The position numbers and the translations under genes were made by a program. Positions 18,012-27,721 of a stretch of 64,000 nucleotides of DNA are shown piece by piece. The notes below the pieces were generated by a model. That model was given only the letters and a program-made list of their open reading frames with translations. It ran no database searches and was not told the DNA's origin. Position 1 is the stretch's first letter, and each line of letters begins with the position of its first letter. The stretch comes from Cetobacterium somerae (GTDB taxonomy: Bacteria > Fusobacteriota > Fusobacteriia > Fusobacteriales > Fusobacteriaceae), in contig NZ_CP092520.1 of NCBI RefSeq assembly GCF_022430525.1, positions 640,843 through 704,842 on the forward strand. Direction: 5' to 3'.

Positions 18012-19775
18012 ATGAAAAGAGATGGAAATATATTTGATCTTGTTGATAAAAATAACATTACTGCATCATCTAACGTATCTATCTGGAGTGGAAATGGTCC
18101 TGATTTAATTTTAGATGATAGTGAAGATACACTGTTTCATTCAAATCAATATTCTGTTGGTGGATATGGGGATGTTTATTTTAAGTTTGAAGAGCCTAGA
18201 GTTATAAATAAGATAGAATTTTTAACGAGACATCTAAGTTCTAATAATGGAAGAATTGACCAATATGAAATTTTATATAAAAATGGAAATTTTGATGCAG
18301 GTTGGATTTCTATTTATCAATCAGAAGTAACTGCAGAAAAAGGGTGGAAAATAGCAGAATTTCAAGATGTTTTAGTTTCAGAAATATGTATAAGAGTTCA
18401 TAGAAGTTATGGTAATTGGATAGTAATGAATGATATAAAGTTTTATTTGAATATAAATGTGGAAAATGATTTGAAAAATATTTTTGAATCATTGGAGTGT
18501 TTAGCAGTAAAGTCTCAAATAAGATTAAAAGAGATAAGTATATTAAAAGATAAATATCAAGATAATTTAGAAATGGTGAATTTACTGAATGTAGGTAGAT
18601 ATCTGTGGCTTAATAATAATGAAGTAAGCAGAAAAAAATTTAAGTTTATAAAATCTGATGTTAATAAAGAAGATTACTTTGCCACTTTAAAAATAAAGCA
18701 AAATTTATCAATAATACCAACAGGAATAACTTTTAAAGCTAAAAAAGAATATTTAATTGTTTCAATGGAGGATATCACTTTATATACTGTTGACAATTTT
18801 GAGAACTTAAGGAATAAAAAAATAGAAATAAAAAAAGGTGTAAATACAGTATATTTAAAAGAAGATACAGCAGAAATATTTTTACTAGATACTATTAATA
18901 AAAATATTGAAATGGTTATATTTAATGCTGATTTAGTAAAGAATTATACTGCAGGAAAAGTTGAATATAAAGAATTTATTAAAGAAAATACTAAGGAATT
19001 AGGATTAATTGAAGGTAAAAATTTTATTTGTCAGTTAAATAGAAAAGAGATTGAAAATTTATACAATGAGTTTGAATTTTTACAAAGTATTGAAAATTTA
19101 GATACAATATTAAATTATATATACTTTTTATTAAATAGAAATGAGTATTATCATGTTTCACCATTTAAAAGAGTTTTAATTCAAGGTGTAAATAATAATA
19201 TAGTTGAGCAAAAAGACACACAAGATGGAAGTTATACTCTGTTTGGTGGAATGTCTAGATTGATGTTTAATAAAACAATTGAAGAGCTTGCCAATCCAAA
19301 TTTTTGTAGAGTCATAGCAAAAGATTTTATAGGTGAACATGAGGGAAATACAGCTGTTCAAGAACTATTAGTTTTCTTATTAACAAAAGAACTAGAATTT
19401 AGATATTCAAGAGTAATGATAATTCCAGAGGATAATCAAAAAGCATTATGGATAAAGCTAAGATTATTTTTTAATAGTGATAGATTTTTACCAAACTTAT
19501 ATAAAAAACTTCAAGCTCATAATTTTGAGGGAGCTACAAATCATTTAGAAAAAATTGTTTTATGGATAGTAGAAATATTACAAAGAGATGTATCTAGATA
19601 TTTTGTTGAAAATGGATATGATATTTCAAGTGAAATATTATCTCAGTGCAATGAATATCCAGAGCTAGCAATTGATTTAAATAGAGTTAATTTTTCAAAC
19701 TATAAAGAGTTGATTGAAGAAGAGATAGTTATAATAAATGAAAATTACAAGAGAAATTTAGAAGGAAATATTTAA
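18012..19775 (+). CDS. M60/enhancin-like protein with degenerate zinc site (probable pseudoenzyme)
   Basis: 587 residues. Residues 10-150 form an F5/8 type C (CBM32-like) domain closely similar to the repeats of the next gene (HSNQYSVGGYGDVYFKF, GRIDQYEILYK, VSEICIRVHRS). A helical linker, an enhancin-like beta region and a C-terminal domain align end to end with the last 420 residues of the downstream M60 peptidase. Where that enzyme has the zinc motif HEVGH, this protein has IGEHEGNTAV at about 441-450, so no HExxH remains, and the downstream Glu ligand region is also missing. It is likely non-catalytic, perhaps a glycan-binding partner. No signal peptide is seen. It lies nine bases before the peptidase gene. 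Confidence 0.85.
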   Translation: MKRDGNIFDLVDKNNITASSNVSIWSGNGPDLILDDSEDTLFHSNQYSVGGYGDVYFKFEEPRVINKIEFLTRHLSSNNGRIDQYEILYKNGNFDAGWISIYQSEVTAEKGWKIAEFQDVLVSEICIRVHRSYGNWIVMNDIKFYLNINVENDLKNIFESLECLAVKSQIRLKEISILKDKYQDNLEMVNLLNVGRYLWLNNNEVSRKKFKFIKSDVNKEDYFATLKIKQNLSIIPTGITFKAKKEYLIVSMEDITLYTVDNFENLRNKKIEIKKGVNTVYLKEDTAEIFLLDTINKNIEMVIFNADLVKNYTAGKVEYKEFIKENTKELGLIEGKNFICQLNRKEIENLYNEFEFLQSIENLDTILNYIYFLLNRNEYYHVSPFKRVLIQGVNNNIVEQKDTQDGSYTLFGGMSRLMFNKTIEELANPNFCRVIAKDFIGEHEGNTAVQELLVFLLTKELEFRYSRVMIIPEDNQKALWIKLRLFFNSDRFLPNLYKKLQAHNFEGATNHLEKIVLWIVEILQRDVSRYFVENGYDISSEILSQCNEYPELAIDLNRVNFSNYKELIEEEIVIINENYKRNLEGNI

Positions 19776-19784
19776 GGGGGAAAG

Positions 19785-22700
19785 ATGAGTTCAGAAATAA
19801 CTTTTATCAGAAATGGAAATGCTCCTAGCAGTAATAATTTTAACTTAAAGTTAAGCTCAAATTCTATAATAAAAAATTTAATAATAGAAAGTCAAAATAA
19901 TATTTTTCCAGAAGAATTAAACTTAGAATTTAAAGATTTTATAGGAAATAATATAAAATTGAGAGCAAATAAATTAAGAGAGATGGGAAATATACAGGAG
20001 TGGGAAGTAGACCCAGTTTTAACAGATTTAGTAAAAGTTAAAATTGGTGAGTCAGAAGCCTCAATAATAAATGTAACTCCAGTTTTAACAGATATAAAAC
20101 CATATTATGCTCAGAGTGATGTTGATACAAGAATACCTAAAAATGAATTTGAAATAACTTCAGTTAACAATGGAGTTGAGATAGAATTAAAAAATAGCAA
20201 AATAATAGATAGAATAAAATTAAATAAAGATATTGCAAATTTAGAGATTTTTTATAGTCCTGGGGAGGGACAAACTTGGATATCTTTAACAAAGATACCT
20301 GTTAGTGAAACTTTAAAAATTCATCCAGTAATGGCAAAGAAATTTTTATTAGTTGGAGAAGGAGATACACAACTTTCAAAAGATGAAATTGAAATTTTTA
20401 TGTTTAATTATTTAAGTGTAGAAATTGAAAATCTATTTTTAAATGAAGAATATACAGAGTTAAAGCCTGAGGTAACAATAGAAAGAGTTATCGAATTACA
20501 AAAGAAGACAAGTTTAACACAAGAGTATATAGATAAACTATCTATTGCTAAGAATATTCTAATTGGAGGAATGATGGGAGAAATTATTGAATATGTAAGC
20601 AATGAGTTTAAAGTAGTTGAAAGTTTTAACTTTATAACTGAAGAGAGTATATATCGTGTTAGAGCTACGTATCTAGATAAATATGGGAATGAGAAAAGTA
20701 TAGAAACAGAAAATATTTCTGAAAATAAAATAGTAACTTTTGAAAAGTTTTATGCAAAAGATATAGCTTTTACAATTTTTGCATCAGCAGATATAACGAA
20801 TGCAGAGATAATCGAGAGAGAAATAAATCAAGATGATTACTATGCTCAAAGAGATATTGATACAAGAATTGATAAAAGTAGATTATTAGCTAGTTCAGGT
20901 TGTGGAGTTTATGGAAATTTAGGAGCAGATAGAGCTATCGATGGAGACGAAGCTACAAATTTTCACAGTAATGAATATAGTAGTATTGGATATGGGGATT
21001 TCTATTTAAAAAATTTATTACCTAAAGTTATAGATAGAATAAATATTTTAACAAGACCAAACTCATTAGGAAGAATTGATAATTATAAGGTTTTATATAA
21101 AGAGAGATCTTCAGAAGAATGGTTAGAAATAGCAGAATCTATAAATGAAGGTGTATCTGGAAATTGGAGAAATATAAAATTTAATCCAGTTTTTGCATCA
21201 GAAATATGTATTAGAGTTACAAGATCCAATGATAATTTTGTAATCATCTATGAGATGGATTTATTTGAATATAACAAATTAAGTGATACTTTGAAAGAGT
21301 TATTTATCGATGCAGAATGTACTCAGTTAAAAGAAACTGTAACATTGGAGATGCTAGATGAGATTGAATCTCGTTTAGGAACTACAGAGGAGTATTTAAA
21401 TCTATTTAAAGATGCCAAAGCGTTATACATTAATCAGTTAGAACCTTATAAATTTCAAGTTCAAACAGAGAATAAAAGTGTAATTTCAACACTAAGATTA
21501 AGTAATATAGGAAGAGTTTTAAAAGGGCAAATAAAATATATAGATGAACATGGATATGAAAAATTTTCGAATTCACTAAAAATAGAGGAGAATAGTAGTG
21601 AAACTACGATAGAATTTGAAAAGTTTTATGGTAATAGTTTTGAGTTATCTTTATATGGACCAATAGAACAAAATGGAAGTATTGAAGTTATAGAAATTCC
21701 ACAAGATGAGTTTTATGCAAATGAAGATATAGATGTAAGAATTGACAAAACAACAATGATTGCTACAAGTTTGTGTGGTCAGTACACAAATAATGCTCCA
21801 AGGTATGCTATTGATAATGATCCTGTTACAACATTTCATAGTGCAGACTATAGAAATTATGGTACTGGAGAGTATGGAGATTTTACTTTAGAATTAGATA
21901 ATGTAAAGTTAATAAATAGAGTAAAGTTTCAAACAAGATCTTCATATAATGGAAGAATAAAAGCATATGAAATTTTATATAAAACGAGTAGTACTGAAGA
22001 GTGGAAAAAGGTTTATGAACAATTAACAGAAGAGAGTGGAGATTTTAGAGAGGCAGTATTTAAACCAGTCTTAGCATCAGAAATATGTATTAGAGTAACA
22101 GATGGTCATAATCATTTCGTAGTTTTTCATGAGATAGATTTGTTTAAATACAATACTTTAGAGGAAAAAATTTCAAATCTTTTTACTGATGAAACGCAAA
22201 CTGTTATAAAAGATAGTGTAACTTTAGAGGATATTGAAAATTTAGAAATTGGATTGATAACAGAGAGTTATATAAATACTTTGAAAAAAGCAAAAGAGTT
22301 ATATATTGATTCTCTAACACCAGAAGAGTTTGAAGTTCCATTAAGTGAGAATACAGTTTTAGATGAAATTGTATTTGTGTGTGAGCAAAGAATATTGAGA
22401 GCGTGTTTATCATATGAAAATTCATTGGGAGAAAATGTAATAATAAGATGTAATCCAGTGATAGATGAAGAAAATATAACACTAAATTTTAGAAAAATTT
22501 TGACTAAAAAAGCAAAAATTTTAATGTATGGTGCTGATAGAATACATAAAATAAAAAATAATAGTTATCTATTATCAGAGTTTTGTATAAATGAAGATAT
22601 TGATACAAGAGTAAGTATTGAAAATTTACAAGTGTCATCAAATAATGAGAATTTATCGTATCCATTGACAAATATGTTTGATGGGGATCTTACAACTCAA

Positions 22701-25310
22701 TGTCATACAACACAATCTTCTAATCCTGCACAAATAAATTTTAAATTGGATAGAGAATATTTAATTAATAGATTGAGACTTATAAGTTTTAGAAGTAATA
22801 CTTCTGGACTGATTAATAAATTTAAGGTATTAGTAAAGGATTTAAATCAAGAAGAATGGATTGAGTTTGGTAGTTATGATGTTGAGTCTTATAAAAACGA
22901 GTGGTTAATGGTTGAGAATAAACCATATTTAACTGATGAAATATGTTTAAGTATAGAGGATTCAGTTAATAATTGGGCTTTAATAAATGAATTAGAGCTA
23001 TTTATACATAACTTATTAGAAGATGAGATAAATGATCTTTTTGAAGACTTAACTTTTGAAAGCTTAAAGCCTGAAGTAGAGTATGAAAATATTTTAGAGC
23101 TAGAAAAGAGATGTCTTATAACAAAAGAATATAAAGATAAAATAGAAAAAGCTAAAGATATATATTTAAAAAGAATAGAGCCAATTTGTTTTGAAATAAA
23201 AAATAATAGTTGTGAAGTATTGAATGCTATTGATATCTTACTTAGAGAAGAAGCTGATTATATATATGATATCAAAATATATTTAAAAAATCATTTAGGT
23301 GAGTTAGAAGAGGTAAAGAAGAAAATAATAGATTTAAGTGAAGCTGGAAAAGTTCAAGTACAATTTTCAGAAATATTTACAGATACACTAAAAGTAGAGG
23401 TTTATGTAAATGAGTATGAAAAATGGAAAGTAAATTGTGTTCATTTAATTCAAGTAGAACAAGAATTATATTATAATTTAACTGATATTCCAAATAACTA
23501 TCCTATAGAAAAAATAGGACTTCGTACAACTTGTGGTTATCCTGGAGCTATAGGATCAATGGTTGATGGAAATCTAGATACTTACTATCATTCATCAGGA
23601 TTAGGAGAAGTATTTTTTACTTTTGAAGATAAAAAAGTTATTGAAAAATTTACATTTGTATCAAGGCATGCAAATGGTTCTAATGGAGTTGTATATAAAG
23701 CAACATTGTATTTTAAAGGTGAAGAAAATAGTGATTGGAAATTATTATGTATTTATGAAATAGAAAGTCCAGTGAGAGGTGAAAATATAATAGCATTTTC
23801 ACCAGTATTAGCAAAAGAAATTTGTGTTAAATTTGAAAGAACGCAAGCAAGTGTTGTTGTTCTTAATGATATAAAATTTGATATCTACAATAAACTAAAT
23901 GAAAATATAGAGAATTTATTCGAAGATAAAACTTTATACAAAACTTTAAGTAGAGGGGTAAAATTAGCTACTATAGAGAAATTTAAAGAAAAAGTTTTAA
24001 CAAATAAAGTATTACTAGCAAAACTTTATATAGCAGAATCTATTTTAAAAAATAAAAATGAATTACCTTTTGAAACTTATAAAATCAAAAGCATTCAATA
24101 TAATACACACTATTATTTTAATCCATTAAAAACAAATGGAGCAGGGGATATTTCATTAACACCTTATTATATATTACCTAATAAAGATTATGTTATTGTG
24201 TGTAATAAAGATTTAAATGCCCATATAATTTTGAGAGAAAATAAACCTCAAGCAGAACATTCGTTTTTATTGAAAAAGGGATTAAATGTAGTTAATTTAG
24301 GAGAAACAACAGGACAATTAGTTTTAACAGGAACTAGAAAAGATTTAATAGAGATCTATTCTTTAAATGAAAAAAATGCGATAGTATATAGATATGGAAT
24401 TACAAAAGAGGAAGAGTTTTATAAAATCCCAAATAACACAACTTTAATAGAAGATAGGGATGGAGTGAAACTAAATTCAAATCTGGCATATGTAGAAGGT
24501 AAAAATTTTATAGGTGCAGTAAAATTTGATTGGTTAAAAAATAATATATCTGAGGGAACATTAGCTCAAAGAATTGAAATAACTGATGAATTTTTAGATT
24601 TTCTTTATTATATAGATAATATGAATTCTCATTTTAACAATGCTATTCCATATAAAAGAGTTATGTGGATTGGATCAGGTAATGATAATCCACACGCAGG
24701 AGGATCTTTTACAGGAGGATATACAGCTTATAGTGGTGGAAGTCATGATATATTAAAACCAAAGTTAAGAGATTTTGCTTCAGCATGGGTTGTTGGACAT
24801 GAAGTTGGACATGAAATGGATGTAAATAATTATCACATGGGATTATTTGGAGAAGTAACTAATAACTGGTATGCTAATGAGGCAAGAATTGAGTATACAA
24901 ATAGTGTTAGAGAAAATGTATATAATGAATTAAAAACTTTAGAAACAAGTAATGAAAGTATTTTTAGTCTTAATGTTTTTGCAGTTTTAGCATTTTGGTA
25001 TAAATTTAGATTATACTATGGACAGGGAGATTTCTTTGTAAAAATGCATCAATATATGCAAACTATTGAAACAAGTTCAACAGAGGATATTTCAGGAAAA
25101 TTAGCAACTTATGTTACTAGAATAATTAAAAGAGACGCAAGTGATTATTTTATAAAACATGGATTTACTTTAACTCAAGAAGCAATAGATTATTGTAATA
25201 CTTATCCTAAATTTACAAAAGATATAGCTCAAATAACTTGGGATAATCAAAATGAGTTTAGAGAAGAGGAAAAAAGAACATTTAACTTGAATTATAAAAA
25301 TAATATATAA
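19785..25310 (+). CDS. Giant M60 (enhancin-like) metallopeptidase with tandem carbohydrate-binding repeats
   Basis: 1841 residues. After about 100 unique residues there are five units beginning near residues 107 (degenerate), 352, 643, 933 and 1229. Most start with a phrase like YAxxDIDTRI, continue as an F5/8 type C glycan-binding domain and end in a FIVAR-like helical linker. The spacing is about 290 residues. The C-terminal M60 region (about 1400-1841) has an intact gluzincin site: H1672-E-V-G-H1676 with Glu1690 as the likely third ligand (HExxH-x13-E). M60 enzymes cleave mucin-type O-glycoproteins, and enhancins attack insect peritrophic mucin. No signal peptide is present. GGGGG precedes the start, coupled to the gene before. 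Confidence 0.92.
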   Translation: MSSEITFIRNGNAPSSNNFNLKLSSNSIIKNLIIESQNNIFPEELNLEFKDFIGNNIKLRANKLREMGNIQEWEVDPVLTDLVKVKIGESEASIINVTPVLTDIKPYYAQSDVDTRIPKNEFEITSVNNGVEIELKNSKIIDRIKLNKDIANLEIFYSPGEGQTWISLTKIPVSETLKIHPVMAKKFLLVGEGDTQLSKDEIEIFMFNYLSVEIENLFLNEEYTELKPEVTIERVIELQKKTSLTQEYIDKLSIAKNILIGGMMGEIIEYVSNEFKVVESFNFITEESIYRVRATYLDKYGNEKSIETENISENKIVTFEKFYAKDIAFTIFASADITNAEIIEREINQDDYYAQRDIDTRIDKSRLLASSGCGVYGNLGADRAIDGDEATNFHSNEYSSIGYGDFYLKNLLPKVIDRINILTRPNSLGRIDNYKVLYKERSSEEWLEIAESINEGVSGNWRNIKFNPVFASEICIRVTRSNDNFVIIYEMDLFEYNKLSDTLKELFIDAECTQLKETVTLEMLDEIESRLGTTEEYLNLFKDAKALYINQLEPYKFQVQTENKSVISTLRLSNIGRVLKGQIKYIDEHGYEKFSNSLKIEENSSETTIEFEKFYGNSFELSLYGPIEQNGSIEVIEIPQDEFYANEDIDVRIDKTTMIATSLCGQYTNNAPRYAIDNDPVTTFHSADYRNYGTGEYGDFTLELDNVKLINRVKFQTRSSYNGRIKAYEILYKTSSTEEWKKVYEQLTEESGDFREAVFKPVLASEICIRVTDGHNHFVVFHEIDLFKYNTLEEKISNLFTDETQTVIKDSVTLEDIENLEIGLITESYINTLKKAKELYIDSLTPEEFEVPLSENTVLDEIVFVCEQRILRACLSYENSLGENVIIRCNPVIDEENITLNFRKILTKKAKILMYGADRIHKIKNNSYLLSEFCINEDIDTRVSIENLQVSSNNENLSYPLTNMFDGDLTTQCHTTQSSNPAQINFKLDREYLINRLRLISFRSNTSGLINKFKVLVKDLNQEEWIEFGSYDVESYKNEWLMVENKPYLTDEICLSIEDSVNNWALINELELFIHNLLEDEINDLFEDLTFESLKPEVEYENILELEKRCLITKEYKDKIEKAKDIYLKRIEPICFEIKNNSCEVLNAIDILLREEADYIYDIKIYLKNHLGELEEVKKKIIDLSEAGKVQVQFSEIFTDTLKVEVYVNEYEKWKVNCVHLIQVEQELYYNLTDIPNNYPIEKIGLRTTCGYPGAIGSMVDGNLDTYYHSSGLGEVFFTFEDKKVIEKFTFVSRHANGSNGVVYKATLYFKGEENSDWKLLCIYEIESPVRGENIIAFSPVLAKEICVKFERTQASVVVLNDIKFDIYNKLNENIENLFEDKTLYKTLSRGVKLATIEKFKEKVLTNKVLLAKLYIAESILKNKNELPFETYKIKSIQYNTHYYFNPLKTNGAGDISLTPYYILPNKDYVIVCNKDLNAHIILRENKPQAEHSFLLKKGLNVVNLGETTGQLVLTGTRKDLIEIYSLNEKNAIVYRYGITKEEEFYKIPNNTTLIEDRDGVKLNSNLAYVEGKNFIGAVKFDWLKNNISEGTLAQRIEITDEFLDFLYYIDNMNSHFNNAIPYKRVMWIGSGNDNPHAGGSFTGGYTAYSGGSHDILKPKLRDFASAWVVGHEVGHEMDVNNYHMGLFGEVTNNWYANEARIEYTNSVRENVYNELKTLETSNESIFSLNVFAVLAFWYKFRLYYGQGDFFVKMHQYMQTIETSSTEDISGKLATYVTRIIKRDASDYFIKHGFTLTQEAIDYCNTYPKFTKDIAQITWDNQNEFREEEKRTFNLNYKNNI

Positions 25311-25379
25311 AAAACTTTACTTTATTAATTTATTTATATATTATAGTGTATAAATAAATTAAAGAGGAGATTAATAAGT

Positions 25380-26000
25380 ATGGGAAAAGAATTTGTCATA
25401 GACATAATGACATATGTTCTTACGATTATTGGAATTTTAAATCCATTTGGAAATGTACCTTTATTTATGACATTAACAAAGGATCAAAATCCTGAAATAC
25501 GGAAAAAAATGTATAATGCTATAGTTGTTTCTGGATTTGGAATAGTAACAGGATTTATAGTTGCAGGAGACTTTTTCATGAATTACCTATATAAAATAGG
25601 GATGAATGAGTTAAGGGTAGCAGGTGGAATGATATTAGTTGTTGTTGCTTTTAGAAATCTTTTAGGTCTTGGAGTATCTAAAGAGAGCTCAGGAAGTGTA
25701 ATGTCTGAAAAAGATGCGATACGTTATGCAATAACGCCTCTAACTTTTCCCATGCTTGTAGGACCTGGAACGATATCAACTGTAATGATTATTCATAAAG
25801 AAGCTGGATTGATTATATCTGTAGGTGCTGTTGCGGTAACTTTTTTAATAATGAAATTCTTATTTAGTATTTCAGATTGGTTAGACAAAGTTTTAGGAGA
25901 GGTTGTTTTATTTGTACTTTCGAGAGTTATGCAAATTTTTATAATGTCTGCTGGAGTAAAGTTAATTTCAAATGGAATAAAAGGAATATTTTTAGGATAA
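25380..26000 (+). CDS. marC: MarC family integral membrane protein
   Basis: 206 residues with six hydrophobic segments, the size and pattern of the MarC/UPF0056 family. Family marks include LNPFGNVPLFMTLT near residue 20, RVAGGMILVVVAFRNL, and ITPLTFPMLVGPGTIST near residue 118. The family was once linked to multiple antibiotic resistance, but its function is not established. It has its own upstream region and a following terminator, so it is independent of the M60 block. Confidence 0.9.
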   Translation: MGKEFVIDIMTYVLTIIGILNPFGNVPLFMTLTKDQNPEIRKKMYNAIVVSGFGIVTGFIVAGDFFMNYLYKIGMNELRVAGGMILVVVAFRNLLGLGVSKESSGSVMSEKDAIRYAITPLTFPMLVGPGTISTVMIIHKEAGLIISVGAVAVTFLIMKFLFSISDWLDKVLGEVVLFVLSRVMQIFIMSAGVKLISNGIKGIFLG

Positions 26001-26028
26001 AAATAGGAGAGGTAACTCTCCTATTTAT
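26001..26028. terminator. Bidirectional terminator between marC and the XRE-cupin gene
   Basis: An 11-bp perfect stem AAATAGGAGAG / CTCTCCTATTT with loop GTAA and T-rich flanks lies between convergent genes. Confidence 0.85.
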
Positions 26029-26030
26029 TT

Positions 26031-26576
26031 TTAAATTGTAACTGCAAAGATAACTTTTGTATTTTTAGATGTAAAGTTTTCCCAACTATGTTTAACAAAT
26101 TTTTCAATTTTAATACTATCTCCTTGAAAGAGAACATAAGATTCGTTGTCTAAGTTGAGCTTTACTTCTCCTTCTAGCACAAATGCAACTTCTTGACCTT
26201 CATGTCCAATTTCTTTTTCTTTGGAAGATGAGTAAGGTTCTAAATTTAAAATCATAAACTCTACTTGAGTTTGTGGCTCAGGACTTAAAATTTCATAAGA
26301 AACTCCCTCACTTTTAGAGGGTTTTATAATTTTTCTATCTTGAGCTCTAACTATATGTACTTTTTTTAAAGTTTCTTCTAAAAAAAATTTATAAAGAGGT
26401 ATATTTAGGGCTTTAGATAGACCTTTTAATGTATTGATAGATGGATTTGTAACCCCTTTTTCAATTTGACTTAAAAGAGCAGATGTGGAGTTGATCATCT
26501 CTGCTAACTCTTTTAAACTTAACTTTTGGTCTGTTCTAAATTTTTTTATTTTTAATCCTAGATTGATTTCGTTCAT
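26031..26576 (-). CDS. XRE-cupin transcriptional regulator
   Basis: 181 residues. Residues 7-62 form a Cro/CI-type helix-turn-helix (LKELAEMINSTSALLSQIEKGVTNPSINTLKGLSKAL). Residues about 100-180 form a cupin_2 beta barrel with GHEGQEVAFVLEGEVKL, the usual small-ligand sensing module. Regulators of this design (PuuR- or SinR-like) control polyamine, amino-acid or stress genes. The divergent neighbour is the small [2Fe-2S] gene, and two TTGCAAA copies lie in the shared promoter region, so autoregulation and control of that gene are plausible. Confidence 0.9.
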   Translation of the reverse strand: MNEINLGLKIKKFRTDQKLSLKELAEMINSTSALLSQIEKGVTNPSINTLKGLSKALNIPLYKFFLEETLKKVHIVRAQDRKIIKPSKSEGVSYEILSPEPQTQVEFMILNLEPYSSSKEKEIGHEGQEVAFVLEGEVKLNLDNESYVLFQGDSIKIEKFVKHSWENFTSKNTKVIFAVTI

Positions 26577-26663
26577 TTTTAAATATCTCCTAAATATAAT
26601 TTGCTATATTAAAGTATAACTTATTTTAACTTTATTTGCAAAAATTAGACTAAATAAAAATAT

Positions 26664-26692
26664 TGCAAATACTACACAAATATAGTATAATT
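26664..26692 (+). promoter_or_regulatory. Promoter of the BFD-like gene
   Basis: TTGCAA and TATAAT are separated by 17 bases, just upstream of GGAGG and the small gene. Confidence 0.65.
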
Positions 26693-26717
26693 TAAAAAAA
26701 GAAGTTGGAGGTTAAAA

Positions 26718-26891
26718 ATGTCTGAAAATACAATGATATGTTACTGCAAAGGTGTTACTTTAGGAAAAGTTTTAGCTGCAATAGAAAATGGAGCTACTAC
26801 ATTAGTAGAAGTAATAGATACAACAGGAGCAGGTTCAGGTTGCGGAAGATGTCTAGATAGAATAGAAGCAATAATAGAAGAGAAAAAATAA
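26718..26891 (+). CDS. BFD-like [2Fe-2S]-binding protein
   Basis: 57 residues, MSENTMICYCKGVTLGKVL..., preceded by TTGGAGG. The cysteines are Cys8, Cys10, Cys42 and Cys45, giving the C-x-C...C-x-x-C pattern of the BFD-like [2Fe-2S] domain found in bacterioferritin-associated ferredoxin, NirB and NifU. It is a single-domain form likely to act as an electron carrier or cluster donor in the cytoplasm. It has its own promoter and terminator and is divergent from the XRE-cupin regulator. Confidence 0.87.
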   Translation: MSENTMICYCKGVTLGKVLAAIENGATTLVEVIDTTGAGSGCGRCLDRIEAIIEEKK

Positions 26892-26896
26892 AAATA

Positions 26897-26930
26897 AGCT
26901 CTATCATGATTAATGATAGAGCTCTTTTTT
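26897..26930. terminator. Terminator after the BFD-like gene
   Basis: An 11-bp perfect stem AGCTCTATCAT / ATGATAGAGCT followed by six T. It also serves the convergent lipoprotein gene. Confidence 0.85.
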
Positions 26931-26932
26931 AT

Positions 26933-27556
26933 TTACCATATTGATGGAGTTGCAGTATATTGACCTGTTTGAGAATTTTCTTCAACATTAAGATAAACCA
27001 CTTGGTTTGAATTAGCATTAACATAGTTTGAAATAGCAGATACTAAATAAGGGAAACTACTTCTAGGATCACTATTGTCACTTTTTAAACTTCCAACAAC
27101 TTGCCAAACAGCATTATTGTTTTTAGTAAATGCTGAAAGTTCTAGTCTTTTTACAAAGTACGTAGAAGCGCTAATAGAATTCATCCACATATCTCCATAG
27201 AATCCATTATAGATTCCTCCATATGGACCATTCCACCATGGATTTACAGGAGCAGGATATGACTCAATTGATGTGTACGGACCTTTAATTTTATAGTTAT
27301 AAACTATATTATATAAGGCATTTTTTTGATTAAAGGTTCTAGTATAACCTTTAGCTTGTAACATATTTTGTAAAATAACTTCAAATGATTGTTGTTGTAA
27401 TTGAAGCCCAGGAGTATTTGTAGAAAGATAATATGTACCACCATAAGCTTGCATAGTTGAATATGAGTCAACAGCTACAACTCGACTATCGAGTGCACTA
27501 CACCCTTGAAGCAGAAGTAGTAAAAAAGAAAATAAAATAGAAATTTTTTTTATCAT
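26933..27556 (-). CDS. DUF4136 domain lipoprotein
   Basis: 207 residues. The N-terminus is a lipoprotein signal (MIKKISILFSFLLLLLQGCS) with lipobox LQGC and lipidated Cys19. The remainder fits the DUF4136 domain: a conserved Tyr at the start of the mature region, periodic beta strands, and a Gly/Tyr/Trp-rich middle (PWWNGPYGG). Probably anchored in the outer membrane facing the periplasm. The function of the family is unknown. AGGAGG precedes the start. Confidence 0.8.
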   Translation of the reverse strand: MIKKISILFSFLLLLLQGCSALDSRVVAVDSYSTMQAYGGTYYLSTNTPGLQLQQQSFEVILQNMLQAKGYTRTFNQKNALYNIVYNYKIKGPYTSIESYPAPVNPWWNGPYGGIYNGFYGDMWMNSISASTYFVKRLELSAFTKNNNAVWQVVGSLKSDNSDPRSSFPYLVSAISNYVNANSNQVVYLNVEENSQTGQYTATPSIW

Positions 27557-27721
27557 AGATTTAAACCTCCTATAAGGAATAATTATATTTTCTATTCGAA
27601 AATTATTCTTAATTCCTTCTAAAAAGTAAAATAAATAAACTTTTTAAAAGGAAAAATAAATGATTATTTGTATATTTAAGCTGAAAATGAAAAACATAAG
27701 CTTTATTATGGGAGGTAAGTT

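Noticed and set aside
26577..26717. Riboswitch in the XRE-cupin/BFD intergenic region
   Set aside because: Only promoter elements and short TTGCAAA repeats are seen; no stable structure.
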